A stretch of DNA of 41,018 nt from Thermoplasmatota archaeon (GCA_023487765.1 JAMDBW010000047.1:1-41018), one strand, 5' to 3'. Positions 26,645-35,501 are shown, counted from the first letter of the stretch. Translations and numbers: made by a program. Notes: generated by a model not told the origin, from the letters alone.

Positions 26645-28519
26645 TCACGACGGGACTATTTTTCCGGAATGCAGTTCAAAGCTGGCAGAACCATAGTTAT
26701 AACCGTAATACACAATAAGCCTGTAATATCCGCTGTATGGTATCCCCTGACCTGATTCGACAGGAGTTATTGTGATATTGAAAGTTTTTCCGTTCGTGTA
26801 ATTCGAGTGGGCTTGAGAGGTCCACAGGTACCCGTTCATGTAAATCAGTGAAGTTGACGGAGTTATCCTGAAGTAAAGAGGAATCTCAGAATATTTTGAC
26901 GAATGCACTGTCACTTCAAGCGATATGGAAGTGACGTTGTCGTGAGAGATTTCAACAATGCTAAGGTTGCTGACTTCTATACTGGTTGTCTGCGGAGTGA
27001 CATAGTTATACGCAAATGGAACGGAAAGAACGGCCAGACACAATATTGCAACTGCAATCTTGGCTGCAGGGATATTTTTTAAACTGGAGCGCAGGGAAAA
27101 CCGTGAATCCCGATGCGCGTTCGTGTTGACCATTGTAGCAGGTATAACCAGGGCAACTATTGGCCAGAACATCAAATACCCGGCGAGAAGACGGTAATTG
27201 AATAGAAATATCAGGATTTGAAAAGCTGGAAACGCATATCTGATTCTACGATAGAAAGTAACGTAAAATATCAGGCTGACTATCAGCACAGCGATTACCA
27301 TCAGGGAGAAGAAACCATGATTTACCGGCCATATGTTTAGAAATGAGATCTGCGAGGGGCCGAATCCTATCCCGATTATAGGCTGGAACTCGGGTGCTAA
27401 AAGTGCGCGCACAAAAAATGACGGAGAGGAAGCAATGAAATACAGATTGACCGCAAGAAAAGCCGCGATTGCAGAAAAAATCCAGAGGGCAGAGTTTTTT
27501 CGCCCGTATTCCCGGTATATAAAATAAATCATAAAGGGAATCATGAAGACCGGTATCTGTTTAACAGATATGGCGAGGCCAATGAACATGCCCGAAAGAT
27601 AAGGATTTCTTGCACATATTAACGAGAGCATCACGAATATAACCCATAGAACATCCGGTTCTCCCTGAGTAATCTGTAAAAGATAAGCCGGATTCAATAC
27701 CAGCACCAGTGACGCGATCATGGCTATTTTCAGGTCATTCTTAAGATGGTATATCCTGAGTATGATTATTACAGGTATAATGTAAAATGGTGCGAGTGTA
27801 ACCGATGGTGAAATCCCGAGAATGTTGGCCGGAAGAAAAACGAGAATGGACAACGCCGGATAACTGAATCCAGTAACGAATCCTCCAGTCAAAATTGGTG
27901 TTGATACATTCAACATTTGATTAACCGGAAGGCCGTTGAATGCAAGACCGTAATATGAGAATACGTTGGATGTCAGAGCGGGGTTATACGGATTCAAGCC
28001 CAGGAGAAACAGATGTGCAGCGTAATAATCTATGGTCATTTCATCTGTAGGAAAGAGCGGTGAACCAGTCCACAGGTACAGCGTCCACGTTATGGTCAGG
28101 ACACATAGCACGAGATACATGAGTGCCGGTTTTGGTGAAGCTTGTCTGTGAAATCCGTAAAGAGTTTTTCCAAGGTAAATGGATGAGACTGCTGAGACCA
28201 AGATAGTTGATATTCCAGCAAGGGAATCTAGAGGCGGAAAACGTGGTGCAGTTGTTAAGACATATGGAAGCGCAATGAAAAATATCAGGAAAACCGGCCA
28301 GGTTATCTTTATATCTGCCCATTTCGGAAAAGGGTCAGTGAGTGCAAGCACGAGGGTAAAGAAACCAGCGATTATCAGGATTGACTCCAGCATAATTAAC
28401 GGGAGAGACCCATAACCCAGATAAAACGTCAAAACACCGGGAGTTATTACCAAACCGCAACTCTCGCCTATCAATGCTATTCGTGATAGCTTCTCGCGGA
28501 ATTCCGGTTCAATATTCAA
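26645..28519 (-). CDS. Polytopic GT-C/GT87-like glycosyltransferase
   Basis: 624 residues with about twelve membrane helices and a C-terminal extracytoplasmic beta-rich domain (about 515-624). The first large outside loop has TDEMTIDYYAAHLFLLGLNPYNP (about 177-199), where acidic residues of GT-C enzymes bind metal and sugar donor; a later GLAISVKQIPVFMIPF is reminiscent of polyprenol-phosphate-mannose-using GT87 enzymes. Probable reaction: transfer of a hexose from polyprenyl phosphate to a lipid or protein glycan outside the membrane. It overlaps the DPM-type gene by ATGA and is thus matched with a plausible donor synthase. The precise family is inferred. Confidence 0.7.
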   Translation of the reverse strand: MNIEPEFREKLSRIALIGESCGLVITPGVLTFYLGYGSLPLIMLESILIIAGFFTLVLALTDPFPKWADIKITWPVFLIFFIALPYVLTTAPRFPPLDSLAGISTILVSAVSSIYLGKTLYGFHRQASPKPALMYLVLCVLTITWTLYLWTGSPLFPTDEMTIDYYAAHLFLLGLNPYNPALTSNVFSYYGLAFNGLPVNQMLNVSTPILTGGFVTGFSYPALSILVFLPANILGISPSVTLAPFYIIPVIIILRIYHLKNDLKIAMIASLVLVLNPAYLLQITQGEPDVLWVIFVMLSLICARNPYLSGMFIGLAISVKQIPVFMIPFMIYFIYREYGRKNSALWIFSAIAAFLAVNLYFIASSPSFFVRALLAPEFQPIIGIGFGPSQISFLNIWPVNHGFFSLMVIAVLIVSLIFYVTFYRRIRYAFPAFQILIFLFNYRLLAGYLMFWPIVALVIPATMVNTNAHRDSRFSLRSSLKNIPAAKIAVAILCLAVLSVPFAYNYVTPQTTSIEVSNLSIVEISHDNVTSISLEVTVHSSKYSEIPLYFRITPSTSLIYMNGYLWTSQAHSNYTNGKTFNITITPVESGQGIPYSGYYRLIVYYGYNYGSASFELHSGKIVPS

Positions 28520-29580
28520 GCGATTTTTTCACCCCAAACGAAAAACGTCGAAGATATGTAAGTGAACAAGAATGCAAAGACTATCCCCACGAAATTAGAA
28601 ATAAATATATCCACATTCAAGGCAACAAGTATGTAAAAAATAATGGCATTTATTCCAATACCTCCCAGACTGTAGAAATTGTATTTTGCAAGCCTGGAAA
28701 AGAATACCTCGGAAACCACAGAATCACGTTTCCGAAAGGTAAGTCGATCGTTGAGAAAGAAATTTGAGACCACGCTTATCTCAATTGAGAATAGCTCGGC
28801 CGGGTAACCGATAACTCCGAAAAGAAGCGACAGTATAAGCTCATTCACGAGTATTCCGGAGAGCCCGACCATTACATATGAAATGAGATTACCCTTTCTG
28901 ACAAGAAGAGACAGGAATCCCATGATATCACTGTTGGTGAGGTTGCTGTGGCCATCCTTTCTCCTGTAGAATGTTATCGGGTATTCAACTACTTTCATCT
29001 TTGCGCTTTCCAGCCTTCTAAGGACATCTATCTGACCAGCATAGGAAGGGCTGACCGGTTCAGCAGACTGAGACGCGAGAAGAAAATCCATTGCGCGTTT
29101 AGAATAAACCCTGAATCCGCTCGTGGCATCTTTAACTCGGGATGAGAATGCTGATCTGAAGGCTATATTCCCGGATACACTGATGAAGCGCCTTAAAAGC
29201 TCATCTCCATTGTTACCGCCTGGAGTGTATCTGGAACCGATTACAAGATCAGCTTCGTTGTCAGTCGCACAGTCGTGCAGTTCCGGTATGTATTTTGGAT
29301 CGTGTGAAAAATCAGAATCCAGCACTATGGAATACTCGCAGCTTCCGGGGACATGCCTGAAGCCTTCGAGAATCGCAGAGACCAGTCCCATTTTCCTGCC
29401 CCGTTCTATTAAATGAACATGGGACAAGGATTCACAGAACTCCTGAGTACCGTCATTACTTCCGTCATCCACAACGAAGACATTGAACTCATCCAACAGA
29501 GGCAGAAGTCCCTGAAGATTCTTACGTTCATTGATGACCGGTATAATTATGGCTACTCCGTCTTTGCGGGTGTTGGCCAT
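28516..29580 (-). CDS. DPM1-like polyprenol-phosphate glycosyltransferase fused to GtrA domain
   Basis: 354 residues. Residues 1-225 are a GT2 domain like dolichol-phosphate mannose synthase: IIPVINERKN, FVVDDGSNDGT, the DSDFSHDP metal motif and VIGSRYTPGG. Residues about 230-354 form four helices of the GtrA/DPMS type (VGLSGILVNELIL, EISVVSNFFLNDRLTF). It should charge a polyprenyl phosphate with a hexose and the GtrA part may help place or flip it. It leads a two-gene operon with the GT87-like gene, matching a donor-maker/transferase pair. The sugar is not determined. Confidence 0.9.
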   Translation of the reverse strand: MANTRKDGVAIIIPVINERKNLQGLLPLLDEFNVFVVDDGSNDGTQEFCESLSHVHLIERGRKMGLVSAILEGFRHVPGSCEYSIVLDSDFSHDPKYIPELHDCATDNEADLVIGSRYTPGGNNGDELLRRFISVSGNIAFRSAFSSRVKDATSGFRVYSKRAMDFLLASQSAEPVSPSYAGQIDVLRRLESAKMKVVEYPITFYRRKDGHSNLTNSDIMGFLSLLVRKGNLISYVMVGLSGILVNELILSLLFGVIGYPAELFSIEISVVSNFFLNDRLTFRKRDSVVSEVFFSRLAKYNFYSLGGIGINAIIFYILVALNVDIFISNFVGIVFAFLFTYISSTFFVWGEKIA

Positions 29581-29607
29581 TAAGTTTCATCTGTGTTATG
29601 ATTGTGC

Positions 29608-29617
29608 ATTATTAAAT
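29608..29617 (-). promoter_or_regulatory. TATA-like box for the glycosyltransferase operon
   Basis: Minus-strand ATTTAATAAT 28-37 nt before the ATG at 29580, in the 141-bp divergent region shared with pdxS. Confidence 0.4.
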
Positions 29618-29684
29618 TTTTTTTGTGAAAAAAATGTTGGAATTCTGACTGCAACGTCTTCTGATCTTATTTCCGCTATAAATC

Positions 29685-29693
29685 TATATATAA
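29685..29693 (+). promoter_or_regulatory. TATA box for pdxS
   Basis: TATATATAA lies 29-37 nt before the ATG at 29722, a near-consensus archaeal box; the predicted leader is only a few nucleotides. Confidence 0.55.
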
Positions 29694-29721
29694 CTTATTT
29701 CAATCCTTATCGAGATAAATC

Positions 29722-30732
29722 ATGTCCATTGATATTTCCCAATTGAGATTTGGTGACGAGCTTCTCAAACGCGGTTTTGCAAAGATGACCAAAGGTGGCG
29801 TAATAATGGATGTCACCACCGCGGAACAGGCTTCCATTGCCGAATCGGCAGGTGCGGTTGCAGTAATGGCACTTGAAAGAGTCCCGGCCGACATAAGAGC
29901 TGCCGGCGGAGTGGCAAGAATGGCCGATCCTGAAAAGGTCAAGGAAATCCTCAAGGCAGTTTCCATCCCGGTTATGGCTAAAGTGCGGATAGGTCATCTC
30001 TCCGAAGGATACACCCTTGAAGCCCTTGGCGTTGATATGCTGGATGAAAGTGAAGTTCTGACACCGGCTGATCCATTTTTTCACCTTTATAAGAGAGAAC
30101 TGAAGGTTCCGGTGGTATGCGGTGCAAGAGTACTTCCGGAGGCTGTCAGAAGAATATTTGAGGGCGCAGCCATGATAAGAACGAAAGGAGAAGCTGGAAC
30201 CGGCAATATAATCGAGGCGGTCAGGCATATCAGAATGGTGACTGAGGGGATAAAAATACTGAAAGACCTGAGTTCAGAAGAACTCAAGAAGGTGTCCGAA
30301 ACCATGTCGTCTTCATACAAGATACTCAGGAAATCAGTCTCAACGGATCTATTCGGTTCTGCTGACTATCTCACAGATTATAATCTCTACTATGAAATGG
30401 GTGCGGATAAAATCGAAGCCGAACTTCTCAAGGTACTGAAAGAAATAAAACGCATGGGAAGACTGCCGGTAGTAAATTTTGCTGCAGGCGGCGTTGCTAC
30501 CCCGGCTGATGGAGCCCTGATGATGAAGCTTGGCATGGATGGCGTTTTTGTCGGAAGCGGGATATTCAAATCCAAAGACCCCACCAGGATGGCAAGAGCT
30601 GTTGTGGAAGCAGTGGAGAACTACGAGGACTACAAGATAATAGGTGATGTTTCTGCAGGACTTTCCGGCATGCAGGGCCTTGACATTGAACAGATGCCAA
30701 AAGAGATGAGGCTTCAGGAAAGAGGCTGGTAG
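29722..30732 (+). CDS. pdxS: Pyridoxal 5'-phosphate synthase, lyase subunit PdxS
   Basis: 336 residues with a (beta/alpha)8 barrel. Catalytic positions are conserved: D30 in VIMDVTT, Schiff-base K87 in [10 protein letters not shown], and K155 in [11 protein letters not shown]. The conserved C-terminal QERGW is present, so the TAG at 30730 is a true stop. PdxS condenses ribose 5-phosphate, glyceraldehyde 3-phosphate and ammonia to PLP. The glutaminase partner PdxT is not next to it in this window. The DUF92 gene follows at once in the same frame. Confidence 0.96.
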   Translation: MSIDISQLRFGDELLKRGFAKMTKGGVIMDVTTAEQASIAESAGAVAVMALERVPADIRAAGGVARMADPEKVKEILKAVSIPVMAKVRIGHLSEGYTLEALGVDMLDESEVLTPADPFFHLYKRELKVPVVCGARVLPEAVRRIFEGAAMIRTKGEAGTGNIIEAVRHIRMVTEGIKILKDLSSEELKKVSETMSSSYKILRKSVSTDLFGSADYLTDYNLYYEMGADKIEAELLKVLKEIKRMGRLPVVNFAAGGVATPADGALMMKLGMDGVFVGSGIFKSKDPTRMARAVVEAVENYEDYKIIGDVSAGLSGMQGLDIEQMPKEMRLQERGW

Positions 30733-31479
30733 ATCATATTCAGCACCCTGAATTCCATTTTAATTCTTTCCATACTGGTAGTATTATTTGTTATTTCCAG
30801 GATATTCAACATATTTGATCTGAAAGGGACCACTGCAGCGTTTGCTGTAGGACTTGTGGTTGCTTTTCTCGGTTCTATCAACTGGCTTCTGGTACTTCTC
30901 ATTTTCGCCTTAAGCAGTCATTTCGCCACCAAGGCCTTTTTTAAAGAGAAAAAAGATAGAAACCTCCAGGAGGGCAGCTCCGGTGAAAGGCGGGTTTCGA
31001 ATATTTTTTATGCTGCTGTCATCGGGATGGTTATTTCTTCACTGAATTTTGCACTTACATTCACTCACTCCTTCCATTTTCACTATTTTGAGTTATTCGC
31101 GATTTCCCTTGCCGTTGTGAATTCCGACACATTTGCGTCCGAGATAGGAGTAATAGACAAAAAAGTCTATTTGATTACGAATCTTAAACCAACAACACCC
31201 GGCATTAACGGCGGGATTTCACTCACGGGCGAGGTTGCAGCGCTTTTTGGCGCGTTCATAGTGGCTATATCCTATGCATTCCTGTCTTCAACAGGAATCA
31301 ACGTTATACAGGTTCTCTTCGTAACTTTAATGGGTTTTACTGGATGTCAGATAGACAGTTTACTTGGTGCACTGTGGGAAAATATGGGCAAACTCACGAA
31401 AGGTGAGGTTAATTTCCTTGCTTCGTTCTTTTCTGTGCTGGCAGCCACGATTATCTTCCTGAGTTCAGGATATTATTAA
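30733..31479 (+). CDS. DUF92-family membrane protein with non-canonical start
   Basis: About 248 residues if read from the codon after the pdxS stop, with five to six membrane helices. The motif SSGERRVSNIFYAA and the phrase NSDTFASEIG fit DUF92/TIGR00297 proteins, relatives of plant phytyl-phosphate kinase VTE6 that probably act on prenyl phosphates. The first in-frame GTG (30856) would delete the first membrane helix and the FDLKGTTAAFAVG stretch, which look like genuine DUF92 sequence. Upstream in frame there is no ATG, GTG or TTG; candidates are ATC 30733 or ATA 30736, with GAGG at 30722-30725 7-10 nt away, or CTG 30748. Family call good; start unresolved. Confidence 0.75.
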   Translation: MIFSTLNSILILSILVVLFVISRIFNIFDLKGTTAAFAVGLVVAFLGSINWLLVLLIFALSSHFATKAFFKEKKDRNLQEGSSGERRVSNIFYAAVIGMVISSLNFALTFTHSFHFHYFELFAISLAVVNSDTFASEIGVIDKKVYLITNLKPTTPGINGGISLTGEVAALFGAFIVAISYAFLSSTGINVIQVLFVTLMGFTGCQIDSLLGALWENMGKLTKGEVNFLASFFSVLAATIIFLSSGYY

Positions 31480-31737
31480 TGTGGATTTTTTGCGTCCGCC
31501 GTTCCTGCTGGTGTTTCGGATACCTGTGCCTTGTCCCGATAGAAAGAACGTAGCGATCATAGTTAAAGGTCTCCGGCCTGGAACTAAAATTTCAGCATCA
31601 CTTCAAAAACTGCGGATGCCTGGCAACCGGGGCCCCTTATTCACCGGTCCCGCTTCCCTTTGTTTCCTCTGACCGGCAAAAGCTTCCGCAAAAGAACGAT
31701 GTAAATTATGTTTTGGAGTTGTTCTGTAAGATTGTCG
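31480..31737. other. Intergenic region, relatively G/C-rich, no clear gene
   Basis: 258 bp between convergent genes. An open frame from GTG 31481 to 31672 (63 codons) has no ribosome-binding site, no recognisable sequence and unusual composition. The centre, about 31570-31650, is more G/C-rich than other intergenic DNA here and contains GGGGCCCC, but I see no convincing hairpin, tRNA or terminator. I leave it unassigned. Confidence 0.4.
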
Positions 31738-32370
31738 TCATACCTTCACAAACATAATGTTTCCATTTGCAACATAGGGGCCTGAGGCGAGATTTATTGT
31801 TGCAAATAATACTTCGTTCCTGTTCAAAAGCTTTAACGCACTGCTGTTCAGAGATATTGAAATGTTGAAGGTGTGTGTGCCGCCAGTGAATGTAGTGTTC
31901 ATGTATATGGGTGAAAACAGGTTAATCGTGGCATTCTGGTAAGCGTACACAGTGGCGTTGGCAGAAGCATTCTGTTTTATCGACTGGTTAACGCTGTTGT
32001 TCAGGGTTATACCTGCTTTCTCGGTGCTATTGACAGACTGGTTGTACAGTTTATTGTACATTGTGTTGTAAGTCAGGTTAAAAAGAGTGCTGTTAAGCAG
32101 AGCCTGCGAAATTATTGATACGTTCAACGAACCGGAGGCTACCGTAGACGTCATTGACACAGTAAAATTATCGCCACTGCTTGAGTCGGAAACATTTACA
32201 ACGTACGTTTGGTTGTTTGCAACATAATTTCCGCCATTAGAGGAGGCGATATTCGAAATAGAAATTCCCGTGGTTGATGTGGGCAGTATGTGCGATGTGC
32301 CAAATGCACCACCGATAATCAGGACTGCCACAATTGCAAAGCCAATCCATCCCTTTGTATTGCTGTTCAT
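31738..32370 (-). CDS. Membrane-anchored surface protein rich in N-glycosylation sequons
   Basis: 210 residues. An N-terminal signal/anchor helix (about 9-26) is followed by a Ser/Thr/Asn-rich extracytoplasmic domain with at least 16 NxS/T sequons (for example NQT, NFT, NST, NAS, NAT, NTT). No cysteine, metal-ligand or enzymatic motif is visible. It starts 6 bp after the crotonase-like gene with GGGAG upstream, so it is the last gene of the Rieske/cytochrome b operon. A structural or accessory subunit of the quinol-oxidising complex facing the acidic exterior is possible, but this is inference from position only. Confidence 0.75.
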   Translation of the reverse strand: MNSNTKGWIGFAIVAVLIIGGAFGTSHILPTSTTGISISNIASSNGGNYVANNQTYVVNVSDSSSGDNFTVSMTSTVASGSLNVSIISQALLNSTLFNLTYNTMYNKLYNQSVNSTEKAGITLNNSVNQSIKQNASANATVYAYQNATINLFSPIYMNTTFTGGTHTFNISISLNSSALKLLNRNEVLFATINLASGPYVANGNIMFVKV

Positions 32371-32376
32371 TTTAAT

Positions 32377-33069
32377 TCATTCTCCCTTTCCTGCGGGCAC
32401 ATTTAATGCATTTTTATCATTTGAAATTCTCGATTTGGTGAGAAGCACCAGATGCTCCTCCGTGATAGCTTCCTTTATGAATCTGAGACGATTGCGCCTG
32501 GAGAGGGCAAGTCTCGGATTTTCGAGTCCGGAAATCCGATTTTTGGCATCCCCGAGCAAATTGTCGTATTTGAAGACGTAATCGCAATTCTCGCCTTCTG
32601 TCGACCCACTTAACTCTGCTGATCTAAAACGCAGGGACGACAGAGACCCTGCCATCATGCAATTGTATTCTCTGGAAAAACCGACTGTTACCCCGGGTGA
32701 TGATATTATGATATCCGTCAACAGTGCAAGTTCATAGCCGAGATCTGTTGCATCTCCGTTCAGGATTGCAAATGTCGGTTTGTCTATTGAGTACAACACA
32801 GATGCCAGTGCGCGTAGTGATTCAAGCAAAGCAGGCAGATCATCAGCTTCATCAGGTATCATGCCTTTGAAAAAAAGATCATTTTGTCCCGTGATCGCGA
32901 TACTGCCAATCGATGAATCAATGGAAGCGCCGCTAAGCGCCATCATCAACTCTTCGATAGTTTTTCTCCGTATCCTGCCTTCAGAAGATGACCTGATTAC
33001 AATCAAGCCAATGCTATCCTCGCGCCAGAACGTAACGTCATCGAATCCTTTAACCCTTATATCACTCAT
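32377..33069 (-). CDS. Divergent crotonase-fold protein in the Rieske/cytochrome b operon
   Basis: 230 residues. The middle part, KPTFAILNGDATDLGYELALLTDIIISS (about 104-131), is plainly the enoyl-CoA hydratase/isomerase core, including the second oxyanion-hole loop. The first loop is altered (DLFFKGMIPDE in place of a GADL-like motif) and the usual catalytic-glutamate segment reads GFSREYNCMMAG, with no glutamate in the expected PE-x-x-x-G context. The C-terminal helices are short. It may therefore be catalytically dead or act on another substrate. The start overlaps the cytochrome b stop by 8 nt and the next gene follows after 6 bp. Why a crotonase relative sits here is unknown. Confidence 0.7.
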   Translation of the reverse strand: MSDIRVKGFDDVTFWREDSIGLIVIRSSSEGRIRRKTIEELMMALSGASIDSSIGSIAITGQNDLFFKGMIPDEADDLPALLESLRALASVLYSIDKPTFAILNGDATDLGYELALLTDIIISSPGVTVGFSREYNCMMAGSLSSLRFRSAELSGSTEGENCDYVFKYDNLLGDAKNRISGLENPRLALSRRNRLRFIKEAITEEHLVLLTKSRISNDKNALNVPAGKGE

Positions 33070-34750
33070 TATAGAACGCAGCCCTGTATATTCTCATTAT
33101 AGTACCGGTGAAAATCATTACGAATCCCAGACCAATTCCGAATTCAGCATTTGGAACTGGCCCGACAGGATCCAATTGAGCAATAATGTATACTATGGCA
33201 ATTGTGCCTACTGCAAGCAGAGCTGAGAGCACCATTGCCGCATTCTTGCTGATTTGATACACATTAGCCCGCTGTTTCCCGTCATTGGCCTGCACATTGG
33301 ATATCCTGGCCGATTTCATGGTACCTACAGCTCCGAAGACCATTACTCCACCTGTGAACACTGTGGAAACCACATTGAGGCCATTGGCATACACCAGTGT
33401 CATTGTGAAATTCTGTCCAAATGAATAAGCAGCCAGCACCATCACAAACATGAAGATCAGGAAGGAACTGGTGATCTTTCCGGTCGTTATCTTGAAGCGT
33501 CCCTTCTTGTAAAGTCTTGACATGGCAAATACGCCGGATACCACTATCACAAAAGGTGGTACCAGAACAGCCAGTACTTCCGGTGTGGGTACAGGTATTC
33601 CGGGAGTAAGTGCGCCCCAGAGCGACAGTATTATCATGTATATGATGCCCAAAATTCCAAAAGAAGTAACTAACGGCCTGGACAGCGGATGGAGATCGTC
33701 ATTCGTATCAATGAAAGGGAGCATGAGGAAATAGACCAGCGGGACTATGCCGAATACCGCCGTTGCTGCAAGTGCAGATAGAGCCCCTGCAGCGCTGAAC
33801 AGGTTGAAATCAACAGCCTTGTAAACAAACAGCAGGAACCATGGAGGATATGCCGGAACATATGCAGCAAGCGGGCTGCTCGGAGAAACCTGCGGGAAGG
33901 GAGAAAAGAGTGCCGGGACGTTCGGCAGGAGGGCTATGACCGATGGAATAAGTATGAGAAGTCCAAAACTGTACATTGCTATTTGCGTCATGAAACTCAT
34001 ATTATATGGATACCACTTCTTGTGTTTTTCTTCCTCGGTATCAATTGCCGGTGCCTTGTGGTTTACATCCCTGTGCGCCGGCATTATTCCGTTTGCTTCG
34101 GCGAGCCAGAAGTGGGCGCCGAAAAGGCTTCCTATGCCAACTACCAGAATGATGTGCCATGCAAGCATGTGTGTGAAGAGACTGGTGGCAGTACCATTCC
34201 CGAAGAAAATAGACTCAAGGGCTGCCCCGAGAAATGGAGTGGATTGTGCAATGCCTCTTCCCACGTCAGTAGCATCTATGGAGAGAACATCTCCGGTCAT
34301 TGAGTATCCGAAGTACCCTACACCTATGGTTATGGCCAGAAGCAGGACCCCGATGATCCACTGTATTTGTCTTGGTTTCTTATACGAACCAAAGAAATAG
34401 TTCCTGAACATGTGCACGTAGACCAGAAATATCATCGCATATGCACCATAGAGGTGCGTCGTAAGCATTAGTGATCCGTACGGGACGGTGTTTATTATCC
34501 CGGCAGTTGTTCCATATGCGTCGCTGGGAACATAATATAAGAGAAGAAGCAGACCACTGATGATCTGATACACAAATGCCATGGATATGAGGGCTCCGGT
34601 CCAGTACCAGATTCCTCCTCTCTTCCTCATGTAGTCAGGTACTTTCTTGAGCGGTAATTCATCAATGTGGAGAGGATCATTTCCAAGCACGGAACTTACT
34701 GTCGGGATCTTTCCCAGTTTAGATTTTATATCTACCAATTTTATCACCAT
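33062..34750 (-). CDS. Cytochrome b of a bc1/b6f-type complex
   Basis: 562 residues, about twelve to thirteen helices. Two haem-ligand pairs with 13-residue spacing are visible: H99/H113 (TTHLYG, YVHMFRN) and H199/H213 (AWHII, GAHFW). The Qo-site motif that is PEWY in mitochondria reads PPWF here (302-305). It oxidises membrane quinol and passes electrons to the Rieske protein, pumping protons. The gene overlaps the Rieske stop as TGATG. The long C-terminal region exceeds the canonical eight-helix protein, as in other archaeal forms. No cytochrome c1 gene is present in the operon. Confidence 0.95.
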   Translation of the reverse strand: MVIKLVDIKSKLGKIPTVSSVLGNDPLHIDELPLKKVPDYMRKRGGIWYWTGALISMAFVYQIISGLLLLLYYVPSDAYGTTAGIINTVPYGSLMLTTHLYGAYAMIFLVYVHMFRNYFFGSYKKPRQIQWIIGVLLLAITIGVGYFGYSMTGDVLSIDATDVGRGIAQSTPFLGAALESIFFGNGTATSLFTHMLAWHIILVVGIGSLFGAHFWLAEANGIMPAHRDVNHKAPAIDTEEEKHKKWYPYNMSFMTQIAMYSFGLLILIPSVIALLPNVPALFSPFPQVSPSSPLAAYVPAYPPWFLLFVYKAVDFNLFSAAGALSALAATAVFGIVPLVYFLMLPFIDTNDDLHPLSRPLVTSFGILGIIYMIILSLWGALTPGIPVPTPEVLAVLVPPFVIVVSGVFAMSRLYKKGRFKITTGKITSSFLIFMFVMVLAAYSFGQNFTMTLVYANGLNVVSTVFTGGVMVFGAVGTMKSARISNVQANDGKQRANVYQISKNAAMVLSALLAVGTIAIVYIIAQLDPVGPVPNAEFGIGLGFVMIFTGTIMRIYRAAFYNE

Positions 34751-35487
34751 CAGGCTCCTGCCGTACTTATCTGTGATACCCTGGTGGTCGTTGTTCCCGA
34801 AGGAAACGGTGTTCCACCTTCAAGGTCGCTCGGTTTGCCATAAATTGCCGGGCCAATCATGCTCTTTACCCTGTATGTGTCTGTTGCAGGATCATAATCA
34901 AGAACAACATTTGGCAATGGCCTCTGTGTCGGTCCTGTAACAACTTTCGACCCATTTGCAGGATCGTAAGTGCTCCCATGACAGTTGCAATGTATGTAAC
35001 CAGTAGTACTCGTAAGACTTGGCCGGCCCGGTATTGGCGTTCCTCCCTTGTAATAGTGGATTATAGGGGGAACACACCCCAGATGCTGGCAAATTGCGCT
35101 AAATGACACAACGGATCCATACGGTCCTGCACCACCAGGAGATCTGAATACTCCTCCGGTAGCCGGTATCTGAACATTGTAAGGAGCTATTCTGACATCA
35201 TTATTATTCGTATTACCCAACCTTATCAGGAAGTTGGGATCATTATCCAGCGGGTAATAGAATATATATGTCTTCGAGCTGTTAACAACAATATCCGACG
35301 TGTGAATAGGCAGTCCCGTCACGTCGTCAACAAGAGTCAGTGTCGGGAAAGAGGTCAGGCCCGCAGCAGGGGAAATTATATTCTGTACAACACCTTTTAG
35401 GGCACCCGCAGCCGCAGCACCGGCGGAGACCACGATCATGGCTTTGAGGAAATTTCGCTTTCCTCGATCCAGGGGCTCTTCATTCAT
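34750..35487 (-). CDS. Rieske iron-sulfur protein
   Basis: 245 residues. A twin-basic KRNFLK motif followed by an Ala-rich helix (about 10-32) is a Tat-type signal anchor. The Rieske cluster boxes are CQHLGC (133-138) and CNCHGS (167-172): ligands C133, H135, C167, H170 with a C138-C169 disulfide. The 28-residue spacer between the boxes is longer than in simple Rieske proteins. It transfers electrons from quinol at cytochrome b to a periplasmic-side acceptor. First gene of the operon Rieske - cytochrome b - crotonase-like - surface protein, with a TATA-like box close upstream. Confidence 0.95.
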   Translation of the reverse strand: MNEEPLDRGKRNFLKAMIVVSAGAAAAGALKGVVQNIISPAAGLTSFPTLTLVDDVTGLPIHTSDIVVNSSKTYIFYYPLDNDPNFLIRLGNTNNNDVRIAPYNVQIPATGGVFRSPGGAGPYGSVVSFSAICQHLGCVPPIIHYYKGGTPIPGRPSLTSTTGYIHCNCHGSTYDPANGSKVVTGPTQRPLPNVVLDYDPATDTYRVKSMIGPAIYGKPSDLEGGTPFPSGTTTTRVSQISTAGA

Positions 35488-35501
35488 AATTCGAGTATGA
35501 G

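Noticed and set aside
29707-30228. 173-codon open frame opposite pdxS
   Set aside because: pdxS is intact with all catalytic residues; the reverse frame has no features.
31481-31672. 63-codon open frame from GTG
   Set aside because: No ribosome-binding site, no recognisable sequence, proline- and leucine-rich composition unlike neighbouring proteins.
33936-34400. 154-codon open frame opposite cytochrome b
   Set aside because: Arises from the complement of hydrophobic codons; no promoter or ribosome-binding site.
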